A DNA stretch of 33,465 nt from Methanobrevibacter sp. (GTDB lineage Archaea; Methanobacteriota; Methanobacteria; Methanobacteriales; Methanobacteriaceae), in the NCBI RefSeq assembly GCF_017432245.1, contig NZ_JAFRJO010000059.1:1-33465 (forward strand), in the 5' to 3' direction. Positions 1-7,916 of this stretch are shown one piece after another (positions within the stretch are counted from its first letter, which is position 1; every line of letters starts with the position of its first letter). The translations under genes and the position numbers were made by a program. The notes below the pieces were generated by a model, which was given only the letters and a program-made list of their open reading frames with translations, was not told where the DNA came from and did no database searches.

Positions 1-81
1 AAAATATTTTATTTTATTAAAATATACTATAATTATTGAATAAGAAATGAATGATGAATCAGTTAATTCCCTGGTGATTTT

Positions 82-843
82 TTGAAATGGAAGAAAATTG
101 GAGATATCCTAATAGTTGATGATAAGTTCAGCGGCAGTGAAAATGATTTCGAGTCCATTGCCTCTAAACATAATGTAAAGTCAATTGTTAAGATTGATAG
201 TATTGAAGGGCAAAAAAGAGAACCTACAATTAGTCTTCTTTATGGAAACGATACTGAAACAATTCACAAGGAAAACGGATGCTTATTCAATTTAGACCTA
301 TCTAAAGTGATGTGGGCAAAAGGCAATAACAATGAGAGACTCAGAATAGCTAAATTGGTTAAAGATGGTGAAACTGTAGTGGACATGTTTGCAGGTATTG
401 GCTATTTTTCAATTCCTATTGGTGTTCACAGTCAAGCGAAACAGATTTACTCAATTGAGATCAATCCTAATTCCTATCATTTCCTTAAGAGAAACATTGA
501 ATTAAACAGAATCAATGAAAAGGCTAATTATGATAGGATGATTCCAATTTTAGGGGACTGTGCTATAGAAGCTCCTAAATATTCTGCCGACCGTGTGTTG
601 ATGGGATATGTTAAAACAACTCATCACTTCTTAAGGCCTGCAATGGAATGTGTCAAGGATGGTGGAATAATCCATTATCATGAAACTGTTCCTGATAAGC
701 TAATTGAAACCCGTCCATATGAGCGAGTGAAAGAGATTGCTTGGGAATGTGGAGAAAGAGAAGTTGAAGTATTGAACATTCAAAGGATCAAAAGGTATGC
801 TCCTGGTGTAGAGCATATAGTCCTTGATGCAAGGATTAATTAA
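82..843 (+). CDS. taw2: tRNA(Phe) wyosine pathway transferase Taw2 (Tyw2/Trm5-like)
   Basis: Class I AdoMet-binding protein of 253 residues. Family knowledge: Taw2 moves the 3-amino-3-carboxypropyl group of AdoMet onto demethylwyosine at position 37 of tRNA(Phe). Seen: the LDLSKVMW segment before the fold (residues 71-78), the AdoMet loop DMFAGIGYFSIP (101-112), the ribose-binding acidic residue in SIEINPN (E126), and a motif IV reading DRVLMGY (170-176) in place of the NPP-type motif of ordinary methyltransferases. The C-terminus KRYAPGVEHIVLDARI is typical of the Trm5/Taw2 group. The start is TTG, chosen because GGTGAT lies just upstream at 73-78 and no in-frame ATG gives a full-length N-terminus. 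It is followed on the same strand by a lipid gene 127 bases away, so it is probably transcribed separately. Trm5 methyltransferase is the main alternative; motif IV favours Taw2. Confidence 0.82.
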   Translation: MKWKKIGDILIVDDKFSGSENDFESIASKHNVKSIVKIDSIEGQKREPTISLLYGNDTETIHKENGCLFNLDLSKVMWAKGNNNERLRIAKLVKDGETVVDMFAGIGYFSIPIGVHSQAKQIYSIEINPNSYHFLKRNIELNRINEKANYDRMIPILGDCAIEAPKYSADRVLMGYVKTTHHFLRPAMECVKDGGIIHYHETVPDKLIETRPYERVKEIAWECGEREVEVLNIQRIKRYAPGVEHIVLDARIN

Positions 844-918
844 AAGATTTATAAAAAAATTATATTAAAAGAGTATATTAAAAAATTATATATATTCAAA
901 GAAAAATATTATGATTAG

Positions 919-927
919 TTTATATTT
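919..927 (+). promoter_or_regulatory. TATA box for the geranylgeranyl reductase gene
   Basis: TTTATATTT lies 44-52 bases before the ATG at 971. An initiation site about 25 bases downstream would leave a short leader carrying the AAGGAAGGATT ribosome binding site. Assigned by pattern and distance only. Confidence 0.4.
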
Positions 928-970
928 AAAAGAGTTATTGTGTTTAAAAGTATTCTAAGGAAGGATTATC

Positions 971-2158
971 ATGATTGAAACTGATGTATTGGTAATTGGT
1001 GCTGGACCTGCAGGCTCTTCCGCTGCAAGATTTGCAGCTAAAGGAGGTGCAAAAGTAATCCTTATGGATAAAAAATCTGAAATCGGATTTCCTAAAAGAT
1101 GTGCTGAAGGGGTTTCAAAGAAGATTTTTGATAAATTAGACCTTGAAATGGATCCTCATTGGGTTACTAATGAAATCAGTGGTGTAAGATTTGTTGCTCC
1201 TGATGGAACAGATATTTGGTTAAGTGAAGACCAAATCGATTTGCCTGATGCAGGGTATGTGCTTGAACGTAAGGTATTCGATAAGCATATGGCGGCAGAA
1301 GCTGCAAGGGAAGGAGCAGAAATCAGAATCAAGACCCAAGCAAAAGGCCTTGAAAGAGAGGAAGATGGAACATTCATTGTCACTTGTGAATCAATGGGTG
1401 AAACCTATGATATTCATGCTAAAATCATCATTGGAGCAGATGGTCCTGAGTCCCATGTAGCCAAATGGGCAGGATTAAATGCTATCATAAAGCCACAGCA
1501 TATGGTTGCTGGTGTGCAATATGAAATGTGCAATGCCAAAATGAAAAGAAATGATTATCTTGAGTTCTATTTCGGCAGTGTAGCTCCTGGAGGATACTTT
1601 TGGCTATTCCCTAAAGGAGGGGATGTTGTAAATGCTGGCCTTGGAATCATTACAAACATGGCTCGAAAATCAGCTTATGAATACCTTGTTGATGCAGTGG
1701 ACAACTGTTATGCAACCCAAGAGGCTCAAGCAGTTGAATTGAATGCTGGTGGAGACCCTGTGGGGGGTCTTGTCAAGGAAATGTACGGTGACAACATCAT
1801 GCTTGTAGGGGATGCTGCAAGTCAAGTGAATCCTTTGACTGGTGGCGGAATCACAAATGGTATGTTAGGTGGCAGATTTGCTGGTGAAGTTGCAGTAGAA
1901 GCCTTAGAGGCAGGGGACTGTTCCAGTAATTTCCTTAAGAAGTATGAAGAGCTCTATTTGGATGAAATGGGTGCTGAAATGCAAAAATACACTAAAGTCA
2001 CTGAGTATCTATGGACTTTAGATGATGATGACATCAATAAGATTGCTCATAAATTCAAGGAAATGGAATTTGAAAAGCTAACTACAACAGATATCGTTAA
2101 GGTGGTTATCAAAGCAGATCCAAAATCACTTTTAAAATTAGGTAGAATATTTTTATAG
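971..2158 (+). CDS. Digeranylgeranylglycerophospholipid reductase (geranylgeranyl reductase family)
   Basis: FAD flavoprotein of 395 residues that saturates the isoprenoid chains of archaeal membrane lipids. Seen: an N-terminal dinucleotide-binding GAGPAG (10-15), the family signature PKRCAEGVS (41-49) with its conserved Cys44, an internal GADGPES (155-161), the substrate-side motif YFWLFPKG (209-216), and the second FAD motif GDAASQVNPLTGGGI (280-294). Length fits the family. The ATG is preceded by AAGGAAGGATT, a good Shine-Dalgarno sequence. Known for the family: it acts at the membrane on geranylgeranyl ether lipids with ferredoxin- or F420-derived electrons; the donor cannot be told from sequence. 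It is single, convergent with cofG, and the two share a hairpin-containing 67-base spacer. Confidence 0.92.
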   Translation: MIETDVLVIGAGPAGSSAARFAAKGGAKVILMDKKSEIGFPKRCAEGVSKKIFDKLDLEMDPHWVTNEISGVRFVAPDGTDIWLSEDQIDLPDAGYVLERKVFDKHMAAEAAREGAEIRIKTQAKGLEREEDGTFIVTCESMGETYDIHAKIIIGADGPESHVAKWAGLNAIIKPQHMVAGVQYEMCNAKMKRNDYLEFYFGSVAPGGYFWLFPKGGDVVNAGLGIITNMARKSAYEYLVDAVDNCYATQEAQAVELNAGGDPVGGLVKEMYGDNIMLVGDAASQVNPLTGGGITNGMLGGRFAGEVAVEALEAGDCSSNFLKKYEELYLDEMGAEMQKYTKVTEYLWTLDDDDINKIAHKFKEMEFEKLTTTDIVKVVIKADPKSLLKLGRIFL

Positions 2159-2180
2159 ATTTAAAATTAAATAAAATTCG

Positions 2181-2203
2181 AAGAGATTGTTTTTCAATCT
2201 CTT
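2181..2203. terminator. Hairpin between convergent genes
   Basis: A perfect 9-bp stem, AAGAGATTG at 2181-2189 and CAATCTCTT at 2195-2203, encloses a five-T loop. A second stem with the same AAGAGAT core (2218-2226 with 2239-2247) overlaps the cofG stop codon. It sits between the convergent lipid reductase and cofG genes, so a bidirectional end signal is the natural reading. Neither side has a long U tract. Confidence 0.45.
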
Positions 2204-2225
2204 AAATAATTATTATTAGAAGAGA

Positions 2226-3356
2226 TTAGCTATGGTCTATCTCTTCTTGTGCTCTTTTTGTTTTTTCCAGTAAATCTGGATTTTCAATATATTTTTCGTT
2301 TATGTATTTTTCATATATTGCCAATCTCTCTTTTAATTCGTATCCTGCATCATTGGTTAGTTTTTCTAACTTTTCAAGAGTTGGCCATGGAGATGATGGA
2401 TTTACATAATCTTCACTAAGTGGAGATACTCCTCCCCAATCGTCAGTGCCGCAGAGAAGGAATATTTGGCTTGTTTCATAGTTTAAGTTAGGTGGCACTT
2501 GAACTGAAACATCTTCATCGAAAAGCAATTGTGCAGCTGCAACGGTTCTAACCATATCCAAAAGACTTGGCTCTTCATAATTTTCCATTTCGATTCCAGG
2601 GCTTACGGTAAAGTTTTGAATGATTACCTCTTGGATGTGACCATACTTATCACAAAGCTCTTTTATTTTAAGCAATGAATCAGCTATTTCTTCCTTTGTT
2701 TCACCGATTCCAATAAGTATTCCAGTTGTATATGCAATATTTAGCTTTCCAGCATTTTCAATTGTTTCAAGACGTATTTTAGGATTTTTTCCAGGACTTT
2801 TCTCGTGAGCTATTGTATTCATCAATCTTTCAGATGAACTTTCCAACATCATTCCCATTGAGATATTGCACTCCTTAAGCATTTTCATATCTTCATATGA
2901 GAAGTTTCCTGCATTTGTATGTGGAAGAAGCTCAGTCTCTTCAACGGTCATTTTGCAGATGTCATAGATGTATTCGCACATGTTTTTAAAGCCTAATTTA
3001 TCCAGCTTTGCTTTAACTGCCTCTTCGGTGTCTGCATCTTCACCCATTGTAAACAATGCTTCTTTGCAGCCATACTTTTCAGCTTCCCTTAAGGTAGCCA
3101 ATACCTCTTGCCTTTCGAGCAATATGATTGCATCAGGGTCATCTGGGCTTTGCTTGAATGCACAGTATCCACAATCATTTCTGCATATCTTTGTAAGTGG
3201 AATGAACACATTTTTAGAGTATGTGACATAATTGTGTTCTCTTTTAGAGTTTGCTAAAGACATGATTTCAAGTATGTCCTCTTTTTTGCATTCCAAAATA
3301 GCTATTAAGTCGTCACGACTGAGATTTTCAAAATCAATATTGGATATATTAGACAT
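2226..3356 (-). CDS. cofG: FO synthase subunit 1, radical SAM enzyme CofG
   Basis: CofG works with CofH to build 7,8-didemethyl-8-hydroxy-5-deazariboflavin (FO), the chromophore of coenzyme F420, from tyrosine and 5-amino-6-ribitylaminouracil. Seen: 376 residues, the radical SAM cluster motif C58-x3-C62-x2-C65 (CRNDCGYC), the following FKQSPDDPD segment, a barrel-like middle with the glycine motif GILIGIGET, and QVPPNLN plus GTDDWGGVSPLS near the C-terminus, which are CofG/CofH-family features. The ATG at 3356 is preceded by AGGTGT. The short gap to the upstream minus-strand gene at 3423 (66 bases) allows co-transcription. cofH is not in the window. CofG rather than CofH is inferred from length and the C-terminal motifs. 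Confidence 0.93.
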   Translation of the reverse strand: MSNISNIDFENLSRDDLIAILECKKEDILEIMSLANSKREHNYVTYSKNVFIPLTKICRNDCGYCAFKQSPDDPDAIILLERQEVLATLREAEKYGCKEALFTMGEDADTEEAVKAKLDKLGFKNMCEYIYDICKMTVEETELLPHTNAGNFSYEDMKMLKECNISMGMMLESSSERLMNTIAHEKSPGKNPKIRLETIENAGKLNIAYTTGILIGIGETKEEIADSLLKIKELCDKYGHIQEVIIQNFTVSPGIEMENYEEPSLLDMVRTVAAAQLLFDEDVSVQVPPNLNYETSQIFLLCGTDDWGGVSPLSEDYVNPSSPWPTLEKLEKLTNDAGYELKERLAIYEKYINEKYIENPDLLEKTKRAQEEIDHS

Positions 3357-3422
3357 TTTACACCTATTTTTGAAGATGATTTATATTTATTTTATTTTAG
3401 TTTTATTTCTATTTCTATATCA

Positions 3423-3875
3423 TTATTCTTCAATTTCATCTCTTTCAGTGGCAGTCACTTCAACATACATTGGGCCAAATCCAGATTTGTCTTTCCAGAT
3501 AGCAACAAAAGTTCCTACATTAGGCATCAAGAATAGCTTGTATTCAACATGCAATCCCATAGCTTCCAATTGCTCTTTCATTTTGAGCAATCCTCCGCTA
3601 TCTGGTGCTACACCACCATCTTCACCATCTCTAATGTAAGAATCCACTTTCTCTACAAATTCATTACCTTCATCTGATAAGACATCAACCTCTTTAGCCT
3701 TGAGAATATCTTCAAGTTCTCCCAATTTAGTTTCCATTTCATTAATTTCGATTGGGTCACGGCTTATTCCTCTTACGATAACAACATGTTCCCCATGAAA
3801 TGCAGGTCTGGAACCTTTAAATGCATTGAAATGTCCTATAATTTTCCCTGTAGTTTTTAATAATACGTCTGACAT
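3423..3875 (-). CDS. Conserved small protein of methanogens, function unknown
   Basis: A 150-residue, acidic, soluble protein without signal peptide or membrane segment. It resembles an uncharacterised methanogen family, possibly DUF2120, but that name is from memory and uncertain. Seen: an N-terminal basic segment with GHFNAFKGSRPAFHG, a VVIVRGISRDP strand, a central helix-rich acidic region (about 50-85), and a C-terminal sheet-like half, LFLMPNVGTFVAIWKDKSGFG. No metal or nucleotide motif is visible. AAGTGATTTT precedes the ATG. It lies upstream of cofG with a 66-base gap and may share its transcript, but nothing else ties it to F420 synthesis. Confidence 0.75.
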   Translation of the reverse strand: MSDVLLKTTGKIIGHFNAFKGSRPAFHGEHVVIVRGISRDPIEINEMETKLGELEDILKAKEVDVLSDEGNEFVEKVDSYIRDGEDGGVAPDSGGLLKMKEQLEAMGLHVEYKLFLMPNVGTFVAIWKDKSGFGPMYVEVTATERDEIEE

Positions 3876-4009
3876 AAAATCACTTTATTATTCAAAATAT
3901 TTTTTTAATAACTTTTTAATTATCTTTTTAATTATTTTTTATAAAAAATATATAGTTATTTTTAATTTAGATAGTATATAAATTTTACAAAATAGGGTTG
4001 TGTTTTCAA

Positions 4010-4025
4010 ATGAAATTGATTTCAT
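4010..4025. promoter_or_regulatory. Inverted repeat between divergent genes, possible operator
   Basis: ATGAAAT at 4010-4016 and ATTTCAT at 4019-4025 form a perfect 7-bp inverted repeat with a 2-base centre; an overlapping TTTCA-AA-TGAAA lies just to its left. It sits in the 296-base spacer between the small protein at 3875 (minus) and the symporter at 4172 (plus), about 30 bases upstream of a minus-strand TATA candidate (3975-3982). Operator function is inferred. Confidence 0.35.
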
Positions 4026-4113
4026 AAGAATTATATAAAAAAATATATAAAATAAACATAGAAAGCATATTTGCTAAAAATTATATTAGTTTTCAAAATT
4101 AATTTGAATTTTC

Positions 4114-4121
4114 TTATATAA
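4114..4121 (+). promoter_or_regulatory. TATA box for the symporter gene
   Basis: TTATATAA lies 51-58 bases before the ATG. A start site near 4145 would leave a leader of roughly 27 bases containing AAGTGATT. An imperfect repeat TTCAAA-N5-TTTGAA (4092-4108) sits just upstream, where an activator or repressor could bind. Confidence 0.4.
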
Positions 4122-4171
4122 TAACATTTTTATAGACGATTTTACTAATTTTATTCAATTAAAGTGATTCT

Positions 4172-5638
4172 ATGAATAAACATTCAGGATGGGGCTCAAA
4201 GCTAACATTTGTATTTGCAATGATGGGTGCTACAATAGGTATTGGGAATATTTGGCGTTTTAGTTATGTATTTTACAATAATGGAGGAGGATCCTTTTTC
4301 ATTCCATATTTCATTGCAATTGTTGTAATGGGAATTCCATTTTTAATTTTAGAATACGGATTGGGATTCCAATTTAAAGAGAGCTTTTCAAAGCTTTTGC
4401 ATGATACCAATCCAAAATTTGAGATAATCGCTTGGATGTTAGTAATATTTGTTTTCATCGTTGCAATTTACTATATGGTTATTCTAAGCTGGGATTTCAT
4501 ATATTTCCTGAATAGTTTTACATTTGGATGGGGAACTTATCCATCCAGCTTTTTCACATCAAGCGTCGGAGGATCTTCTGATTTGATGGGTATAGGATCT
4601 ATAATATTGCCTACCTTTTTCGGATGTATAATATTATGGGCTTTATTTTGGTTTGTTTCAAACAATGATGTTGATAAGGGTATTGGTTTGATATCAAAGA
4701 TTTTAATGCCATTGCTTTTCATTATAATGTCAGTGATTCTTCTTTACTCATTAACCTTGCCCGGATTCGATTTAGGGTTGAAAACCTTGTTTACTCCAAA
4801 CTGGAATATGCTTTTGGACATAAATATATGGCTTGCAGCATTTGCTCAAATAGTGTTCTCTTTAAGTATGGGGGAAGCTATTGCCTATACATATGCATCT
4901 TACTTATCTGAAGAAACAAGATTGATTGACAATGTGCTTATGGTAGTTGTAGCCAATTCCATTTATGAGATATTTGTAGGATTGGGAATATTTTCCATTT
5001 TAGGGTACATGTCTGTAACACATTCAATTCCTATAACTGAACTGATTACTGAAGGGACAAGCCTAATCTTTGTTGTTCTTCCGGAAATTTTTGATGTAAT
5101 GGGTCCTGTTGGAAGAATTATGGCGCCATTGCTGTTCTTATCAGTATTATTTGCAGGTTTCACTTCATCATTGGCATTAGTTGAACCATTATTGTCCTCA
5201 CTTTGTGAAAAACTTGGCTGGTCTCGTAAAAAAGGAGTTACTGTTTTAGTTATCATAGCATGTTTCGGATCATTGCTATTTTCAACTGGAATTAGCAGTT
5301 ATTTAGTTGAAGTAACTGATACTTTTGTCAATGAATTCGGATTTTTGATTTTAATAGCATTGCAGGCAATAATATTCACTTGGTATTTTGATATAGATGA
5401 AATAATTCCTGTTTTAAATAAGAATTCCTCTATTAAAGTTGGGAAGAAATGGAAATTCACCCTTAAGTATATTCTTCCATTAATGTTGATTATCATGTGG
5501 ATTATTGGTGTAGCTCAATTGATCTATGAAGTGGATTTATTTAAGTTAGGAATATATCTTTTGATTTCTGTGATTGTATTAGGATTTTCAATATTTTTCG
5601 TTAAGGTCAGACCTAATGGTCAAGATTCTAAAGAATAA
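4172..5638 (+). CDS. Sodium-dependent amino-acid transporter, NSS/SNF family
   Basis: Integral membrane symporter of 488 residues. Family knowledge: NSS proteins (LeuT fold) use the Na+ gradient to import amino acids or similar solutes. Seen: the family signature in the first helix, GATIGIGNIWRF (19-30), with the unwound region expected to bind Na+ and substrate; GGGSFFIPYF (38-47); and about twelve hydrophobic segments. SLSMGEAIAYTYASYL in the middle corresponds to helix 6, and FAGFTSSLALVEPLLSSLCEK to helix 8, with serines expected at a Na+ site. The ATG is preceded by AAGTGATT. It stands alone, between a divergent gene and a zinc-ribbon gene, with its own promoter and a strong hairpin terminator. 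Substrate cannot be predicted. Confidence 0.92.
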   Translation: MNKHSGWGSKLTFVFAMMGATIGIGNIWRFSYVFYNNGGGSFFIPYFIAIVVMGIPFLILEYGLGFQFKESFSKLLHDTNPKFEIIAWMLVIFVFIVAIYYMVILSWDFIYFLNSFTFGWGTYPSSFFTSSVGGSSDLMGIGSIILPTFFGCIILWALFWFVSNNDVDKGIGLISKILMPLLFIIMSVILLYSLTLPGFDLGLKTLFTPNWNMLLDINIWLAAFAQIVFSLSMGEAIAYTYASYLSEETRLIDNVLMVVVANSIYEIFVGLGIFSILGYMSVTHSIPITELITEGTSLIFVVLPEIFDVMGPVGRIMAPLLFLSVLFAGFTSSLALVEPLLSSLCEKLGWSRKKGVTVLVIIACFGSLLFSTGISSYLVEVTDTFVNEFGFLILIALQAIIFTWYFDIDEIIPVLNKNSSIKVGKKWKFTLKYILPLMLIIMWIIGVAQLIYEVDLFKLGIYLLISVIVLGFSIFFVKVRPNGQDSKE

Positions 5639-5676
5639 TAATCATGATTATTTTCATTAAAAATAGTTTTTTAATG
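5637..5676 (+). terminator. Tandem hairpin terminator after the symporter gene
   Basis: AATAATCATGATTATT (5637-5652) is a perfect 16-bp palindrome touching the stop codon. It is followed by a 9-bp stem, CATTAAAAA at 5655-5663 and TTTTTAATG at 5668-5676, whose 3' arm holds a run of six T. The arrangement suits termination of the plus-strand transcript. Confidence 0.5.
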
Positions 5677-5743
5677 CCCTATCAAAAATTATATTAGCAC
5701 TAATTTTCATAATATATTCATTAATTATTTTGGAAATGATATT

Positions 5744-6016
5744 ATGGAAAATTTTGAAAATCAAAAATTCTGTCAATCCTGTGCTATGCCTATGACTGAA
5801 GAGCTTTTTGGAACCAATGCAGATGGATCAAAAAATGAGGATTACTGCATCTACTGCTTTAAAGATGGCGAATTCACTTCTGACATGACTATGGAAGAGA
5901 TGATGAATTTCTGCATTGAAAAGATGGTTGAAGTTCATCCTGAAATCGATAAGTCAGAAGCTTCTAAAATGATGAATGAGGTTTTCCCTCAATTGAAAAG
6001 ATGGTCAAAAGATTAA
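5744..6016 (+). CDS. Small zinc-ribbon protein (zinc_ribbon_2-like)
   Basis: A 90-residue protein with a treble-clef or ribbon-like metal site: C10-Q-S-C13 and C35-I-Y-C38, separated by an acidic linker. The surrounding text (KFCQSCAMPMTEELFG, then EDYCIYCFKDGEFTSDMTMEEM) matches a widespread putative zinc-ribbon family found in bacteria and archaea, whose role is unknown. The C-terminal half is helical and ends KRWSKD. Length is usual for the family. The ATG is preceded by GGAAATGAT. It is convergent with the small membrane protein gene, leaving only 5 bases between the two stop codons. Confidence 0.8.
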   Translation: MENFENQKFCQSCAMPMTEELFGTNADGSKNEDYCIYCFKDGEFTSDMTMEEMMNFCIEKMVEVHPEIDKSEASKMMNEVFPQLKRWSKD

Positions 6017-6021
6017 ATTAT

Positions 6022-6168
6022 TTATCCATAATACATGGTATTTGGATATTTAATTTGAATTTCATTAACAATTTTTGCTTCTTCTGATTTAGCAAAAATA
6101 AAAGAAACATATGCTATTGCTAATGAGCTTAAGATTGATAATAAGCTTATAAGTAAAATAGTGTTCAT
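6022..6168 (-). CDS. Small single-pass membrane protein, 48 residues
   Basis: The protein begins MNTILLISLLSILSSLAIAY, giving one hydrophobic helix (about residues 3-26), then a short charged tail (AKSEEAKIVNEIQIKYPNTMYYG). The open frame runs 30 codons further upstream to 6258, but the ATG at 6168 is preceded by GGAGG at 6176-6180, the strongest Shine-Dalgarno match in the neighbourhood, and the longer frame would cover the promoter. I do not recognise a family. Coding status rests on the ribosome binding site, the TATA box and the clean hydrophobic helix. It overlaps no other gene and converges on the zinc-ribbon gene. Confidence 0.6.
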   Translation of the reverse strand: MNTILLISLLSILSSLAIAYVSFIFAKSEEAKIVNEIQIKYPNTMYYG

Positions 6169-6231
6169 AATTTTTCCTCCAATTTTTTTAGAATAAATAA
6201 TTCTGCTTACTCTTTTATCTATTAAAAGGAT

Positions 6232-6262
6232 TATATAAAGTCTTTCGAATGTAAGCACTTAC
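6232..6262 (-). promoter_or_regulatory. Promoter with upstream inverted repeat for the 48-residue protein
   Basis: On the minus strand, TTTATATAA (6240 to 6232) is a near-consensus archaeal TATA box preceded by a purine-rich BRE-like CGAAAG. Immediately upstream, GTAAG-TG-CTTAC (6262 to 6251) is a 5-bp inverted repeat in the place where archaeal activators bind. The implied leader is about 40 bases and carries GGAGG. Confidence 0.45.
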
Positions 6263-6484
6263 TTGCATCTTTAAATTATGAAAATGAGGGGGAAAAGTTT
6301 TTTTAATAAATTAGTTAATAAAATTATTTTAATAAAGTTATTATACTAAATTATTGAAAAAAATTAATTTAATAAACCTTATATTGACTAGGTCTATTAA
6401 ATATTAAAAATAGTTCATATTTTTATTATCTTATTTTTTTAATATTAAATTAAGCAAATAAGCAATATTTGCATCTGTGTTTAA

Positions 6485-6525
6485 AAAGAAAAAATAAAAG
6501 TTTAAAATTAAGTTAAAAACTTAAT
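6485..6525 (-). terminator. Hairpin plus U-tract terminator of mptA
   Basis: ATTAAGTT-loop-AACTTAAT (6507-6525) forms an 8-bp stem with a 3-base loop, and on the minus strand it is followed by T-rich DNA with runs of six and five T. It begins 13 bases after the mptA stop codon. Beyond it the spacer to 6262 is AT-rich; another 7-bp stem (GCAAATA at 6454-6460 with 6466-6472) is visible there but no gene. Confidence 0.5.
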
Positions 6526-6537
6526 GGAAACTTCTTA

Positions 6538-7476
6538 TTATAAATTAAGTTCTTCTTTAAGAGAACCTAAAGTAGAAACTTTTTCTGCATAAGCATTGTG
6601 CCTGTGAATACTTTCATGGTTTTCTTGTCTTGTAGTGATTAAAGTGTCATCAGGCAAGTATGAAAACTCTTCAATGATCTTTTCATTCATTGTTCTGACA
6701 CAATCCTCTACAAATACAGGATTCTTATGAGCACGCATTACAACTGCATTTTCATCAGGACGTTTTAAAAGCTCTGAAATTGGGGAACTCATAGAGGATT
6801 CAATGATTTCAATCAATTTTTCACCATCGATGTATTCCTTTTCAGGAACTTCTATTAAGATTGTTCCTACTCCTCTTTGGTTGTGAGAAGCGAAAGTAAC
6901 AGTGTCCAATACTTTTTCGCAGGTTTCTTCATCTAAGAATTTTAATAAGTTGCTTTTATCCACTTCTCTTACAGATTCTTGTGCACATGGGCAGACAGTC
7001 ATTCCAATAACTTCAGCACCGATAGCTTTTCTAATGGTGATGGTTCCATCATCTTCACGGATACCAACAGCATTAGCTATTAATTTAGCCATTTCTTGGG
7101 ATCTGTTGTCAGTTACTGGGGATTCTTTCATGAACATGTAGTCACTAATCATGTTCACTTCAACACGTTTAGCGTATTCATGCTTTTCAAGCATCCTGTT
7201 TACGATATCTGCACAAAGTGATTCAACACCTCCGGATGCACCTTTAGCAACTTCATCAACAACTTCACTGATAGCTTCAGGAGTTCTAGACATATGTGTA
7301 CCTTTTTGAGTGCTTGGTAAATCTACAAAAGCATCAAAAGTAGGTAGTAATATGATTGGTCTTTTTTCTTTCCTTTTAAGAGTTAAAAGTTTTTTGACGC
7401 CAGTAACACCTACTCTACTTAAGTGAATAGGGATACGTGGTTCATCATCTTGTGTGTCTGGGAGACAAACTACCAT
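6538..7476 (-). CDS. mptA: GTP cyclohydrolase MptA (type IB, FolE2-like)
   Basis: MptA converts GTP to 7,8-dihydro-D-neopterin 2',3'-cyclic phosphate, the first step of tetrahydromethanopterin synthesis; the characterised archaeal enzyme uses Fe2+. Seen in 312 residues: an N-terminal PDTQDDEPRIPIHLSRVGVTG, STQKGTHMSR (55-64) with the likely metal ligand His61, the catalytic-cysteine motif CPCAQES (162-168), FASHNQRG (195-202), and the C-terminal HRHNAYAE motif. These order as in the COG1469 family. AAGGTAA precedes the ATG at 7476. The gene stands alone, followed by a hairpin terminator. Part of the ion-binding assignment is by family analogy. Confidence 0.93.
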   Translation of the reverse strand: MVVCLPDTQDDEPRIPIHLSRVGVTGVKKLLTLKRKEKRPIILLPTFDAFVDLPSTQKGTHMSRTPEAISEVVDEVAKGASGGVESLCADIVNRMLEKHEYAKRVEVNMISDYMFMKESPVTDNRSQEMAKLIANAVGIREDDGTITIRKAIGAEVIGMTVCPCAQESVREVDKSNLLKFLDEETCEKVLDTVTFASHNQRGVGTILIEVPEKEYIDGEKLIEIIESSMSSPISELLKRPDENAVVMRAHKNPVFVEDCVRTMNEKIIEEFSYLPDDTLITTRQENHESIHRHNAYAEKVSTLGSLKEELNL

Positions 7477-7916
7477 TTTTGTTTACCTTCTTTAGTTTAT
7501 TAAAAATAAATATTATTTTTTTATTACAATAATTTTTACAATTAACGATTGTTTTTTAATTTTTATAATAAAATAAATAGTTTTTATTTTCTATATTTAA
7601 AATAATATAATTGTATGTTTATATATTTTTTGTATAAATCTTTAATATAATTTTCTATAATAAAATGGTTTTTTAAGGCTATTTGATTAATTCGTTAGTG
7701 ATAATAGCTTAAAAATATTACCTTTTAAAAAATACTTATTACATTTTTTTTTAAAAGAAGTTAATTAAAAATTAAAAAAAGATTAAAATAGAAATTTTTT
7801 TAAAGAGTGAAAAAAAGTTTAATAATAATTAATTAATTTCATAATTATAAAAAAGGGGTTTAATTATAAAAATTATTTAATTATTATTATCTAAAATTTA
7901 AATGAACTTAAAAAGT
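7477..7916. other. 440-base AT-rich spacer with an end signal for lrp
   Basis: No credible gene is visible. Near the lrp end, AATAATAATTAA (7821-7832) and TTAATTATTATT (7878-7889) are perfect 12-bp inverted arms; on the minus strand the second arm is followed by AAAC and seven T, which would suit termination of lrp. Another T run follows CCCC near 7850. On the mptA side, ACAAT-N5-ATTGT (7538-7552) is a small inverted repeat about 60-75 bases upstream of the mptA start. All of this is AT-rich, so chance matches are easy. Confidence 0.4.

Noticed and set aside
48-90. C/D-box guide RNA suggested by ATGATGA near the window start
   Set aside because: No CTGA box follows at a suitable distance, and the segment is the leader of taw2.
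6022-6258. 78-residue version of the small membrane protein
   Set aside because: Its first 30 codons would cover the TATA box and leader, and the GGAGG sequence lies before the later ATG.
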